In this document: piece by piece, positions 11,151 to 25,192 of the stretch
Layout of the letters: each line of letters starts with the position of its first letter
How positions within the stretch are numbered: the first letter of the stretch is position 1
Assembly (NCBI GenBank): GCA_016584305.1
Contig: JACEEZ010020444.1
Coordinates: 32,501 to 96,500 of the forward strand
Length of the DNA: 64,000 nucleotides
DNA from: Chionoecetes opilio
Lineage: Eukaryota; Arthropoda; Malacostraca; Decapoda; Majidae
Reading direction: 5' to 3'
Program-made: the position numbers and the translations under genes
Notes under the pieces: model-generated
What the model saw: the letters and a program-made list of their open reading frames with translations, nothing else
Database searches by the model: none
What the model was told of the DNA's origin: nothing

Positions 11151-11459
11151 GAAGGTTCAGCAGCTTGGGATGGTGGTTCAATATGTGCTGACTCCAGCAG
11201 TGGGGCAGCACCTGCTTCCAGCTGCTATAGTGATTGAAGTGCATCCTCCACCAAACTGTTGATGAAGAATGGTATCATGTTGAGAATAAAAACAATTTAG
11301 AGTAGGCTCACTAAAAATAAAGTTTTGAAAAATTGAATAAGTCGTGACTTATTAAGCCATGGAACAATAGTCATATAACTCTATTTCTCTTCCCACTGTC
11401 GCAGTCTTGATAATTTTCTTATTTGTTCTTGATATCATCTGTTAATATACCAAACCCCA

Positions 11460-11850
11460 CCTCTAACCTAACCAAACATAATCTGATTTAACCTAACTTA
11501 ACAGTTTTTGGTTGAAGCAACTAGATTCTAGGTAGTATATGTATCAGCATTATTATTCAATTGCGCCATGGGAAATTGGGTTCAAAAGACTCAGAATGAA
11601 GAAATCTACACTATGAAACAGGTTAGAATTGTCAGGCTCGAGGATGACCTCAACCAATATATTACCCATTCGGTAAATATTCCGCAGGAGTTGGCGGCGC
11701 CAACCACCCGGACAATCGCGCACCATCAATTTTTTTTTTTTAACCTAAATAACTCAACATATCCTAATCCAAATCAACCCTAAGCCTAACATAACCTAAA
11801 CCAAGCCTTAACATAACCTAAATCTAACCTAACCTAAACTTAACGTAACC
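11460..11850. repeat. Degenerate AACCT/TTAGG-type repeats
   Basis: Runs of TAACCTAACC, TAACCTAAAC and similar are interspersed with unique bases. The complementary unit is TTAGG, the arthropod telomeric pentamer, but the register is broken, so this is interstitial and degenerate. Confidence 0.6.
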
Positions 11851-11872
11851 TAACTCAGCAATTTGGTAAGAA

Positions 11873-13710
<1,838 letters not shown>

Positions 13711-14471
13711 CAGCAATTTTTATATAAAAATGGGTGTTATATTTTTGGTTTCCGGAAGTAAATAACTACTGCACATTATACTGAGCCGAAAATAATAGAC
13801 AAAGTAAGCTGTAAGGCCTGTGGAGCCCGCCAACTTCTGCCGAATATCAACCCCATATTCTTACCTGTAGCAGTAAGAGCACAGTTGTACGTAGGTCGAT
13901 ATATTGACATTGCCACCAGACTTCACAACCATTGCCACAATCTGATAGTCCTTGACGTATCTCCCGCTATGGAAGGCGGCGATCATGTGGTTGGCGATGG
14001 CCTGTCAGGCATCTGCCTTGCTCTTCGCCGATCAACTCGGCATGGAAAATTCCCCTCGCAGGATATAGGACATTTTTCCTTGCTTGAAAGAGCTGGCCAA
14101 GGATGAAAGTCTCGTCCTGAAAACAATTATCTTTCCTCGTCGGTAGGTCGAAGACCTTGTCAATGTTTGTCTTTTGAACGGATCGTTTCATATCTGGTAC
14201 AATTATCCTTATAGATGAATTAATTCGTTGTAGTCTTCAGCAATTATCATAGAAATATTAACCTTATGTTTTTCGATATTTTTATATCTTTTTGATGACT
14301 CTTAGTAGTGATATTTCATGAAATCTAAATTGGACTCTTGCTAAATGTAGCACTCAGCGCTTCGTCCTAAGCCGACGTCTTAGGACGCGTCTTAGACTTT
14401 CCTCGAACCTTAGGACGCAGGGTTAGGATGAATCCTAGGACGAATCCTAAATCTCTATAAGGATGAAGTCC

Positions 14472-15235
14472 ATTTTATCTTATTGACTTACAAAATGTTA
14501 GCATTTAAAAAAAAATACTTATAACGTCAGACATGAAACGTTTATGTTAAATCTGTCTGAATACATTTTTTTTATATATAATAAATATTAAACTCATCAT
14601 CGTTCATCAAATATGGAGCATTATGTAGTATCAGAGATCTATTCGATTGAATATACGCCCAAAAATGCAAAAAAAAATCCTTATTTTTTTTAAATGATAT
14701 ATAAAATATTTGCTGATACACTTGCTATACATTTCTAAGACTGTAAAGAAGATTCTCTGAAAGTTTCATTGAAATCCATCAACAAATAAGGGACCCCCGG
14801 AGTCTCCCCTAAAGCTACCTTCTTTTCAACACACTATAATGATACAAGGGTTACTAAAGAGTCCATAGTTACATAGATTACATAGATTTACATAGAGTTA
14901 CATAGATTTGTAGACACTTTGCGGGCCACGTTTTAATTCGAGGAAAGATCAGTTGGTTGTTGTTTAATTACATACATAAAGTAGATATATAAATGAAGCA
15001 ATTAACAAATTGATAGAATGTGCAAATAAACGAATATGTAAGTAAATCATGAAGGAGGTATATCTACACCTTCGTATATGCTTTCACTCACATTCCGTTA
15101 ACACGAATTAGTAATTTGTTTCTTTTTGAATAAAGGAACCACATGTATACTGTATTGAGAGTACTCGTATCGTGCATGAAACAATCGATGGGCTTGAGTG
15201 TCTAACGCTGTACAGCAGCACCTTTGTGTCCACAG
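14472..15235. other. AT-rich interval upstream of receptor exon
   Basis: No coding or element signature. A short TACATAGATT-type tandem lies near 14870-14910. It may be intron of the ionotropic receptor gene that continues at 15236. Confidence 0.5.
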
Positions 15236-15365
15236 GATCATGTACGTCAACGAGGTGGGGCTACGCGAAAACTGGTACAAGCAGACGATACAAAATTCTA
15301 GCATGTGTGTGTTCCTGCCCACCAAGGTGACCGTCAGCACCTCGTTTTCTATCAACAACTCTTGG
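15236..15365 (+). CDS. Ionotropic receptor (iGluR-like), penultimate exon
   Basis: A 130-nt exon bounded by a pyrimidine-rich acceptor ending CCACAG and a GTGTGT donor. It encodes IMYVNEVGLRENWYKQT..., then a Cys-containing linker and SINNSW. In insect and crustacean ionotropic receptors, the end of the ligand-binding S2 lobe has a GL-x-x-x-W motif followed by such a linker before the last membrane helix. The exon ends in phase 0 and joins to the exon at 18792. The product would be a membrane cation channel subunit used in chemosensation or similar. Upstream exons are not recognisable in this window. Recognition is by pattern only. Confidence 0.7.
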
Positions 15366-15433
15366 GTGTGTTACGATGACTGCTGTTCATCTAATATTAA
15401 TTTTTGTAGTTGATCACATAGAATGTTCGATAT

Positions 15434-15674
15434 ATGGTCAGTAATTCCTCAGTAGGATCAAATACTTATTGCATATCATGGTTAGCTCCAGATCAATTTC
15501 TCAGGGTTACAAAACATGTCATGACATTGATGGCAGCGGTGGGATTTACCCCAAACGGGATACTATTACAGGCACTACGTGACACTTTATCAGTCGAGCA
15601 TGACAATTACCGATCCCTAAGAGGAATTTATCTAGAGGCAGCCATAAGTGGCAGCTTGGGATTGATCCTCTACA
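15434..15674 (+). other. Unassigned open frame within receptor intron
   Basis: A frame of about 80 codons (with VGFTPNGILLQALRDTLSV) precedes the hAT insertion and runs on into it. It has non-random-looking composition but no match I recognise. The extension past 15675 is hAT terminal sequence, so the annotated stop is not native. Possibly a degraded element. Confidence 0.2.
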
Positions 15675-18633
15675 CAGTGGTTCCCAAACTTTTTCTGGTC
15701 GTTACCCCCTTTTTATGTGATCATTATCCATGGCCCCCCATCCATAACCCGTGACTACAGTCACTGTCTACATACAGTCCTACACTCATTAGGTCAAAAT
15801 AAAAACCACTCTAGCAATCAATACCTGTAATTTTATTGATTTCAATTGTAATTTTGTTCTTTTGTTGAGTATTTATTAAATAATACAATATGTATTCTTC
15901 CTTTGTTGAATCTTATATAATTATTAAAATGGTACTAAACAAGTAATACAATGCACATAAAAGAATTTCCATACCGAGAGTAATTAAAAATAGCTAAATT
16001 TGCAAAAACCTGTTTCAGCAATATATAATAAAAATAAATGTTTTCTTCACTTGAATCCCCATTCCACTCAGTGTGAAGGGTGATGTTGCAGATTATCAAC
16101 CAGTTTCTTGATTCGTGGTTTTGTTTCACGTAATGTACCCCGTAGGTCATGCTTCACATCAAGTCTGTTGCGATATTATGTCTTAATGTTGAGTAGTTGA
16201 GAGAATGCACCTCACAAGAATAAGTTGATGAAAATGGTAGGAGGTGGCGAAAAGCTAAGTCACATCAATTTGGGTATGAAGCTGCCACTGATGACCAAAA
16301 TACTGTGAGAGATTCAGTTTCAAACTTCATATTGGCTCCTGAATCTTCCTGAAGTGTCATCAGCTCAGTTTGACCATCATCATTGTCATCAGGTATGCAT
16401 GTCACTGGAGCAGTGAAGGGGAACCTTACTAGCCGAGAGGTTTCGCTTTGAATATCTGGGAAGTACCTTTTACATTCCTCTTCCAAGGTCTCGAGATGTT
16501 GGATAATCAAGTTCTGTGTAGCAGCATCACACTCCTCTGCAATTTCTGACACTTTCCAACATTGCCAAGTTTCCCAGTCCAACTATGCGCCTCCAATTCT
16601 CCATCTTACGAATGAAAGCTTTGATTTTGTCCACAAAATCGATTATCAAGCTTCCTTTCCCTTGTAGTTCCAGGTTGAGTGTGTTCAACTGTTTAAATAT
16701 GTCAACAAGGTAAGCTAGCCGTATTTCGAAGCCATTTTCAGACCATGCTGACAGCAAATCTTGCTTGTTCTGTATCCTGAGAAGGAGGCTGATCTCTTCT
16801 TTGAGCTTAAATACACGCTGAACTACATTTCCTTTGGATAGCCAGCTGCTGTATGAAAAAGGAGGGTTTCATGAACTGCATCCATATCTTGGCATCCATA
16901 TCTTGGCAGAGTTTCTTGAAAAGGCGTATGTTAAGAGCACTACCTTTTACAAAGTTAACTGTCTTTATAATGGTATTCAGAGTGTCCAGTAATTATGAGG
17001 GTAGTGTTTTTGATGCAAGAGCTTGCCTGTGGATCATGCAGTGAAGAGGGATAGCATTTGGTGCTTTTTGTATCACTCTTGTAACGAAACCTGACTGAGA
17101 ACCCAACATGGCTGGAGCATATGGGTCTGTGCATATCCCACAGAGATTGCTCCAGGCAAGACCTTCAGCTTCAAAGAATTCTGTAAGTTTCTGCATTACA
17201 TCTTCACCTTTGGTAGATTGCTCGAGAGGTTCATAAAACAAAAATTCTTCCTTCAGATCCTCATCATGAACATACCTTACAAAAGCCATGAGTTGTGAGC
17301 AGGACTGGACGTCAGTGGACTCGTTGAGTTGGATACTGAATAATCCAGCTCCTTTAATTTCCTGTATCACCTGCTCTTTGATGTCATCAGATATTTGAGA
17401 GATTCAGCATTGCACTGTATTATTTGAGAGAGAAATAGCATTCAGCTTTTCAGCGCTTTTCTCATCCAAAACAACCTTGACCATCGTTTTTGCACATGGC
17501 AAAATTAACTCCTCCTCGATTATGTGAGGCTTCTTTTTCTTTGCTATTTCACGGGAAACAAGAAATGATGCCTCCACTACTGCAGCATTTTGTTGATGAA
17601 TGGAACCACTGGCATCAAGACGTTGTCTCTTCATGTTTAATTCTTGTCGACTAAAGAAAGAACGATCTTTGCCTGCATGTTGAGGATGCTTGGTTTCTAG
17701 GTGTTATTTAAGCTTTCTGGGCCTTAGTGATTCAGCTGTGAGTATTTTGTGACAAATCACACACTGAGGCTTCACTACACCTTTATCAATAATGCTTGTA
17801 AATCCAAAGTCCAGGTAGTTGTTAACATAGTTGCGTTTCTTGTTAGAAGCCATCACTTGCAGACTGTACCTACAATGCACAAAGAAAAACTGCTATAGCT
17901 AATGTATGTCATCATCCATAATAATCAGAATAATAAAATGGTAAAAGCTTCAGCACACAAAGAGTGCAACCACTTATAAACAAAATTTTTAAGCGGTTCA
18001 TGATGATGAGAAGTTGGAAGGAAGTTACATTTTGCGTTACTGAGCTCTGTTTTGAAAAAAAGTTGAATAGATTGTGGAAAAATAAAGCAGAGTGTTATTT
18101 ACCTTAATCTTAATATACTTCATGATGCAGAGCTTACTTACCATTAAAGTGGTATTGATGTTGGCTTAAGTTCATGTAAGACTGAAATATTCACAGGTAG
18201 GCTCAAACTGATTATATGGGGAGGCACACACGGTGGTCGATGTTGCGATTGTGAATGTGTGGTTAACTATGAACAATTCGAACACCCTTACTGATACTCA
18301 ATATTCAAGACCAGGTTCTCATACAGACTCCATAGCTTAGGAAGCCTTAGAATTATGTAGAGTGAAAATTGTCTACTACCCTAATACATCTCAATGTCTT
18401 GTTTTATATCAAGAACACAGAATCAGATCTAAAAAGATATTTAAACAACAGATTTTGGGACATATTACTCATATGTCTGGCAGCAAGGCATTGCACAAAC
18501 CTGTACTGAACCTGTGAGTTCACTCCACTGGTTGGCTACCCGCTCAAACACTTTAGTTTCATCAGCTTATGGCCCCCTACATTTTGCTATGTGGCCCCCC
18601 AGGGGGCCATAACACCCAGTTTTGGAACCACTG
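15675..18633 (-). mobile_element. hAT transposon copy 1 (in receptor intron)
   Basis: Terminal inverted repeats CAGTGGTTCCCAAAC and its complement. The 8-bp target duplication is CTCTACCA on the right (18634-18641) and a one-base-deleted form of it on the left. The length is 2959 bp. It carries a ZBED5-like transposase on the minus strand. Position 15675-18633 falls wholly in the intron between receptor exons 15236-15365 and 18792-18878, so it need not disrupt the protein. Confidence 0.9.
16265..17853 (-). pseudogene. ZBED5-like hAT transposase (copy 1)
   Basis: Starts MASNKKRNYVNNYLDFGF at 17853 with a BED zinc finger (CVICHKIL ... HLETKHP). The middle reads SIQLNESTDVQSCSQLMAFV, matching the RNase-H-fold region of vertebrate ZBED5/SCAND3-type transposases, and CMIHRQALASK follows. 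In-frame stops occur within the BED finger (LK-stop-HL) and after KTLPS. Both are shared exactly with copy 2. Copy 1 also has a 13-bp duplication near 16880-16910 and frameshifts towards the C terminus. The intact family is about 600 residues. It would bind TIRs and excise or integrate hAT DNA, but this copy cannot. Confidence 0.85.
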
Positions 18634-18791
18634 CTCTACCAGGACACCCGAAATATGCGACACAGTTGCCACCACTAGATAGTCAAGATTGATCACCAAG
18701 GCCCAAGTGGTGTTTTGTTTGCCTTGAATGTCCTTCCAATGCAATACGTCGTCGTGTACAATATATATGACCGTCCATCATCTTTTCTTAG

Positions 18792-18878
18792 GCAATGTTC
18801 GTGGTGCTGCTGGTCGGGTTTGGCGCTGGCTTACTCGCTCTCCTCGCAGAGTATATAAAGACTTGCTGCAGCATCTGA
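18792..18878 (+). CDS. Ionotropic receptor, last exon with final membrane helix
   Basis: The acceptor TTTTCTTAG precedes AMFVVLLVGFGAGLLALLAE, a hydrophobic helix that fits the last transmembrane segment of ionotropic receptors, then YIKTCCSI and a TGA stop. Phase 0 matches the donor at 15365. The short cytoplasmic tail after the helix is normal for divergent arthropod receptors. A possible AATAAA polyadenylation signal lies at 18966-18971, about 90 bases after the stop. Helix, phase and splice signals together make a host gene more likely than chance. Confidence 0.7.
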   Translation, partial: AMFVVLLVGFGAGLLALLAEYIKTCCSI

Positions 18879-18965
18879 CAGATAGGACCCAGTAAGAATA
18901 CAGTTTTTATAATACCGCCTATACATAAACTGGCTCTCGTGTACAGATGTGATTACCTGATTGAA

Positions 18966-18971
18966 AATAAA
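18966..18971 (+). promoter_or_regulatory. Possible polyadenylation signal AATAAA
   Basis: AATAAA about 90 nt after the receptor stop codon, a normal distance. The surrounding sequence is AT-rich, so chance cannot be excluded. Confidence 0.4.
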
Positions 18972-19326
18972 TATACCTGATTTTAATCACGGTTTTCTTC
19001 GTCACCAAGAAATGCTTCAAGCAAAGTGCAGTAAGATTTTGATGTATTTGATGTATATTGCAGATCTTAAGACGGCGAATCAGATTAAGGAATGAACATT
19101 TAAACCCAAAACCTGCAAATGATTATTATCTGTATTGAAAATTGAATACGAAAACCATCATGATTATATTTACATTTATCTTGGTGATCGATAAAGTTCG
19201 GGTGTTGCATGCGTGGGTGTTACGCGTCCATCACATCCATGACATGTTTATTGTTAACTGTTATGATGGCATGATGTATATCTGTTTGGTCTCGGGGTAT
19301 ACTCTACTCAGTCTACGTGCTTTGGA

Positions 19327-19660
<334 letters not shown>

Positions 19661-20315
19661 GTGTGTGGATGTGCTCGCGTGTGTGTGATTGTGTAAACTA
19701 GTAAGTAAAAAAGTAATATTTCTTACCATTTTAACACTTCACATACAGAAATTGTCATGCAGTAAATTAAGGCACGGTCTGTCGAGCCGAAGCTCCCTGA
19801 CAGACGGTATTGTGGTAAAATATAATTGATGCAATATCGGATATGATCGGCAATAATACTTCAAAATGCCTAGATATCAATGAATACATGTATACAGATT
19901 AATTTATACCTATGAACACAAGTACAATGACTCTTACTCTCACGTATTGTCAGTTGCCTTTGTTCAAGTGGTGGTGTCTAGGGACGACCGATGTTGTAGT
20001 CGTAGTGGGAGTGTGGGTACTGGGTAGCGTGGTTGACTGGAGCGGGAGTTGGAGGCCCGTGGGTGTCCGTCTCTCACCCCTTCAACCTGCCTGCCTGGTA
20101 GTGTCCTACTTCCTTATTGGGAGCGTGCGGGGAAACTGAATACACTGTGGTCTGGTGTATTTTGATGGTGGTATATTGTAGTAATATTAATGAGAGATAT
20201 AAAAGAATAATCATGATTAGATATTGAAATTCAATTTGTTTTTTTATGCATTTTCACATTCTAAAAATCTTCTCACAACCCCAAGTTTGAGAACCCCCAT
20301 TCTAGACCACCGTGC
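19661..20315. other. No recognisable gene
   Basis: Unique-looking sequence between GT arrays. A 75-codon frame at 19912-20139 has no homology or domain signal that I can see. Confidence 0.4.
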
Positions 20316-20420
20316 CGCGCGCGCGCGCGCGCGTGTGTGTTTATGTGTGTGTATTTGTGTGTGTGTGTGTGTGTGTGTTTGTGTGTGTATGTGTGTTTGT
20401 ATGTGTGTGCGTGTTCGCGG
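20316..20420. repeat. (GC)n/(GT)n microsatellite
   Basis: Eight GC dinucleotides followed by imperfect GT repeats with TTTGT interruptions. Confidence 0.9.
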
Positions 20421-20955
20421 GGACCTGCGTACTGTTGCAGTGTTCATCGTGTTGCCCAGTACGATACTTTAGGTTATCATGAAGACAATATAAGCATCAC
20501 GCCAAGCCCTTCACTCAAAGGTCCAGTGGTTCCTCTGCCGCAGTCAAGACGGGGCTGCAACACACGCCAACGCAACCTCCTGTCTCTCGCCGCAGCTGTA
20601 AGTTACAAATCTCTGCCAACTTTCTCACCGCAAACATCTTTTTCTCCTATACATCTTGATTTTACATATTATTACACAAAGAGTGTTATGGTGTATTTTT
20701 ACGGTTAGAAGACATTGCCTATTACATTTCTTTCTATTCTTTCATTTATATTTATGTATATGTAATACATATATTCTCATATATACTGTAATGAACAACA
20801 AAACACGTAGAAGTAGTACATGTGTTGACCATTTACCAGTAACGTGAAGCTTCCCAGCGAATTGGGTGGGAATTGGGTGTTTGTGAATAAGGACTCAGCT
20901 GATTCAAATTTACGTTTAAAAAAGATTCAACTTAGGATTTTCTTTTGAGTAATTT
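20421..20955. other. Interval between GT repeats, nothing identified
   Basis: Contains several short open frames without start context or recognised similarity. No element ends were found. Confidence 0.4.
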
Positions 20956-21056
20956 GTGAGTGTGTGTCAGTGTGTGTGTATATGTCTGTGTGCGTGTGTG
21001 TGTCTGTATGTGTGTGAGTCTGTGAGTCTGTGTGTGTGTGTTTGTCTCTGTGTGTG

Positions 21057-21312
21057 TTTTATTCACCCATGGTCTTGTCCACTCGAATCGAACTCGCGAT
21101 CGCCAGTTTCACCCTCCCGGTGCGATCTTAGAGCTCATTATTACCGATCTTAGGGTAATGCTGGGACACACCACACACCCCCATCCCCTTGCTCAAGGGG
21201 AACAGTAGTCGCCCGAATATGTTGCTGAAAAATCCTCGGGAGCAGTGAGGATTCGAACCAGCTATCACAGAATAGAAGGTCAGCACTCTATCCACTTGAC
21301 CATCGTGGCGGT
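21057..21312 (-). mobile_element. tRNA-derived SINE, second family
   Basis: On the minus strand the head reads CACGATGGTCAAGTGGATAG (A-box region), then GGTTCGAATCC, a perfect B box, about 45 nt further on. This is the internal RNA polymerase III promoter layout of a tRNA. A body of about 170 nt follows and contains a second B-box-like GAGTTCGATTC, suggesting a dimeric or half-tRNA second unit. GT/CA microsatellites flank both ends, so TSDs are hidden. Confidence 0.65.
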
Positions 21313-21335
21313 GTGTGTCTGTGTGTCTGTATGTT

Positions 21336-21397
<62 letters not shown>

Positions 21398-21406
21398 TGT
21401 GTGTGT

Positions 21407-21471
<65 letters not shown>

Positions 21472-21475
21472 AAGT
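21313..21475. repeat. (GT)n microsatellite
   Basis: Imperfect GT repeat with ATGT and TTGT interruptions, abutting the head of the SINE. Confidence 0.95.
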
Positions 21476-22332
21476 AAGTATGTAAGCAGGTAGGTTTATG
21501 GTCAACAACCTCACCCAAAGAAAAGGTAAAAAGTTTTTACAACATCACCCAAAGAAAATTATATATATATAAAGCAAAAAATAATATAATGACGGCACGG
21601 TATTAGCGCGTTTTCGCGACCGCTCTAGCCCGGTCTGGACTGGACTAGTCCCGGGGGACCACTGTTTTCGCGAGGCGGATTGGACCGAGCTGGAATGGGC
21701 GAGACTGGGCCAGGCCAGCGAGCAGGACATCCTTGGACTAGTGTTGGGAGAACTGGCGCATGCGCACTACAGTTAGCGGGGAAGACGACCAGGAGCTTGT
21801 CGTGCTGCTGATAAGACATGAAACACCATGATAGTACTGCAGATAGGTGAAAGTATTGTGGGTTTGATGAAACAAGCATGGAATTTGGTCCGCAGGTAGA
21901 CTATGCCTCAGTGGTGATTTTTAGATTTAGGGCCATCTCAGATTCGACCTGTGACAAAAATGGCGGCCATTTTCAAGATGACCGCCATCGCTTATTTGGA
22001 ATTCTTTGATATTGTAGGTTAAATCAATTCTAGGGGTGGGAATGTTTTTCCTTTGTATTATAAATCATACATCAGTAATTGTACTGTCCACATAACAGTT
22101 GAACTGGCAAATAATTACTAGTTTGAGCTAAAAAATAAGAATTATCATTTATATGTCATGTTACGATTTTGAAATCAGGACCACTTCGTCAAGTGCGTCA
22201 AACAACCCAGAATTATTTCCTCTGTTTTTGTAGGTAGCAGAGGTACACACAATAGGTTATTATAGTCTAATTGCAAGTCAATAGGATGGAAATTGTGTCC
22301 AAACAGTAATGAACTGTTCTCTGTGAGCCGCG

Positions 22333-24373
22333 TCACTCAGAACACTGTCCACCGCACTGACAAAGAGCTGTACACTGAAGAGCCGCCTTCTGGCATTTGC
22401 AGCGTCCTCTGCAGCCGTTCTTGCAGCCACATCGCAGGAGTTCCCTGCAAGCTTCTGATGCTTCTGGTAGGGTCGTCCAGGTTATACTCCATCCACCACC
22501 AGGCTTCTTGTTCCAGCCCCATTCACTTGGTGACGGAAGCTCTGGAGCAGGGGTCATCATTTGGGCCCAACAGTGACCAGCCTGGTAGACAGCTCTTTTG
22601 GCGTGTTGGATGAGTGCAGCCTGTGTAGGAGGCAGACCATCAATAGCTCTGCCTTTCTTGCTGAACAGCTGTTTCCCTGCCTGGTTCACACCCTCCTCTG
22701 TGCTGGTGCGATCGTACAGCAGGACCACAAATCACTCCAGTGGTTGCATCCACTCGTCAATGGCACGTGGGTCTGGCATGGCACCCAAGGCGCATAATGC
22801 TGGTGTGACGTCTCCATAGGTGGTCCAGGTGTCCCATGCAGTCTTCTTGCCCCTGCCGCCAAAACAGGACACCGTGTCACATCCAGTGAAGGCGTGGAAC
22901 ATCGGCAAGGCCACACATCGGTCAGGACCAAGAGCTTTGGCGATCTCATGAGCAGCGATGAACCTGAAGCTCTTCCCAGCTCCAAAGGCGATCCACAGTT
23001 CAGAGATGTTGAGGCGATTAGAGAGAACTGCAACTCCGAAATGCCAGGGGTCGCTGGCAGTTTTAACTCACAATTTGGTGAAAAGTTGGTCAACTTGAAA
23101 GAAAAATATGGGCTTATTCCACTGCACTTAAAACACAAAAGTATAATATTAAGAACGATTTTCTTCTATATGTATATTGTATAGAAGCCTAATTCTGTAA
23201 AACATTGTATATAACCAAATAACCAAGTAGGTTATAGTTGAGGAGGCGAGGTAAATGCTACTCTATGATATTATATAGTCAATAACGTATGTTTAGAAGT
23301 TATCTATACCTAGGCAGTCATATGTTCCTGTTATTATTGTGTATCAATCAGATAGAAAGCCTGGAAGTGCAATGAGTCGACGCGTGAAGTGGCAATGTTT
23401 TGATTCAATCTCCCCGCCACAATCTCCCCGCCCACCACTCTCCGCCGCGGCGTGTCGCCTCCACAATTATAACCTACATTGTCGCAGCAACAAGCCGATT
23501 TCGGCATTCTTTATTCTTCGTTTTTCCAAGGCATTGCTTATTGTATTTTGACAAGCGTTTGCCAGACGCAGCAGTACTGTCTTAGAAAACAGTGTGAACA
23601 TCGCTCAAATTTTACATGCCACAATATACATGTAAAAAATATATTAAGCTCTGCTACTCGAGGCGAGTAATTTGCATTAAATTGCTATCTGAGAACGTTC
23701 AATCGTAATGCATGTCATGCATACACTTACTAGAACAACAGAAGAACGTTCTTTTTTAGTATTCAGATGCGGTGCATCAATATTCATTGCGAAATTGATT
23801 TATGAAAAATATTAGTCGCGGAGGGAAAACACAGTAGACCAACCTTTGAGTTAAAACTGCCAGCGACCAGTGGCATTTCTCGAGTTTCAGATCATTGGAA
23901 TTGGCTGATGCTATGGCCAGGACTACCACGTCTGTATCAACTGTGCGTATTGACACTTTGCTGTACCCCTGTTGTACGGCATCCTGTAGGTGCAGGAGGA
24001 TACGAGTGTCAGCCTCCTCATGCGTGCATGGCGCTAGAGCTGACACGTCCTGGCGATTGGAGCAAAGAACGCCAGTGCCTTGTGTGGTGATGGGATGTTT
24101 GTTGGTGTCAATGTCTGCCACGTTAGAAGCCAGGAAGGAGAACAGCTCCGTCTTGTTGTCGTTGATGCGGAGAAACTCTTGCCAGTTTCCAGGAACTGCA
24201 CTTGATGGCTCGACTCGTCTCCTAACTCCCTTTCCTCTCTTGCTGCGAGTGTCCGCCTTCAAGCTGTCTGCCATATACAGATCCCAGACAATGTCTAGTC
24301 TGTCTACATGCTGAAGCTGGGATGTGACATACGGCACGAAGACATCAGTGGCATAACCTTGGAATATGGTCAA
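22333..24373 (-). pseudogene. XPG/FEN-1-like nuclease family protein (interrupted)
   Basis: Part 1 (24373-23879) reads from GYATDVFVPYVTSQL through CTHEEADTRILLHL to VDTDVVVLAI. Part 2 (about 23030-22333) has MFHAFTGCDTVSCFGGRGKK, then EWMQPLE, an in-frame TGA, VLLYDRTST and a Cys-rich tail (CGCKNGCRGRCKCQKAALQC). The E-A-D-T, D-T-D-V and G-C-D acidic clusters, followed by a G-x-G-K-K turn, resemble the metal-binding and helix-hairpin-helix order of FEN-1/XPG nucleases. I know this protein as a high-copy family in many animal genomes. It is broken by one stop and one transposon insertion; otherwise the frame is long and clean. Confidence 0.65.
23039..23878. mobile_element. Non-autonomous TIR element inside nuclease gene
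   Basis: Inverted ends at 23039-23093 and 23835-23878 share TCGCTGGCAGTTTTAACTCA. The nuclease reading frame is interrupted exactly here and continues on the other side. About 840 bp, with no coding content. Confidence 0.8.
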
Positions 24374-24937
24374 AATATGTGCAAGTGATTAAATTAGCTG
24401 GAGTCTATATTAAATGAACATCACAGTCTAACAAAAACCTGCATTCCTGAATCCAAGGCCATAATTCACAAGCCATCATGTGAGCCTTCTGGCTCCAAAT
24501 AATATTAAAAATGTATTTTATTCTAATTATCTTGTGACTAATACCACATCTATTGTACCCAAAACAATTACATATGCCACTAGAGTAGAAAAAACTAGAG
24601 AGAGAAAAAAAAAGTAGAGGAAAAACATAAAAAAGTGCACAGAGCATCATTGCTATGGCGGATACAACATTCGAGAAGATATTTTGGCAGCCATTTTGTA
24701 AAATGGCAGGCACTCCGCTCATGGAATGAATCTGGAATGGCCCTATAGCCAAATATCTTCCCAAACACCTTTTTTTAATTGTCTGCCAAATTTCATGCTT
24801 GTTTCACCAAACCCACAATTCTTCCAAATATTTCACCTATCTGCAGTACTATGATGGCCGACCATAAGACTAAAGTAATTTCACGAAAAATTACAATATT
24901 CGCAATTTGCTGAAACAACATCTTGGGAAATGAATAT

Positions 24938-25192
24938 ACCGTCAACAACACTATAGTGGCCACTGCACTAATGTCACCAGGCGCCATATATTACGAATTT
25001 TAGCATCACTACAGACTTGTATGTGTCACTGAAGACATGTAGGCTACCGTAGCTATAGTGTTATGTAGATAATGTAAACTACGTACTGTGCACGTGATGT
25101 GGTCTGTAGTGATGCTAAAACTCGTAATATATGCCCCCCTGCGACATTAGTGCAGTGGCGACTATAGATAGTGTTATTAACGGTAAATGAAA
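24938..25192. mobile_element. Foldback MITE (~255 bp)
   Basis: Arms of about 90 bp: 24938-25026 and 25104-25192. They share CACTGCACTAATGTC and TTTTAGCATCACTACAGAC in inverted orientation, with a 75-bp loop. It accounts for the extra length of the right subterminal part of the host transposon. Confidence 0.75.

Noticed and set aside
13967..14191. Minus frame MKRSVQKTNIDKVFDLPTR as the Myb/SANT gene of the Harbinger element
   Set aside because: The position fits, but I cannot see the conserved Trp pattern of a SANT domain in any frame, so it was not called.
21238..21312. A functional tRNA gene on the minus strand
   Set aside because: A and B boxes are present, but the acceptor stem cannot be paired convincingly and a SINE body follows.
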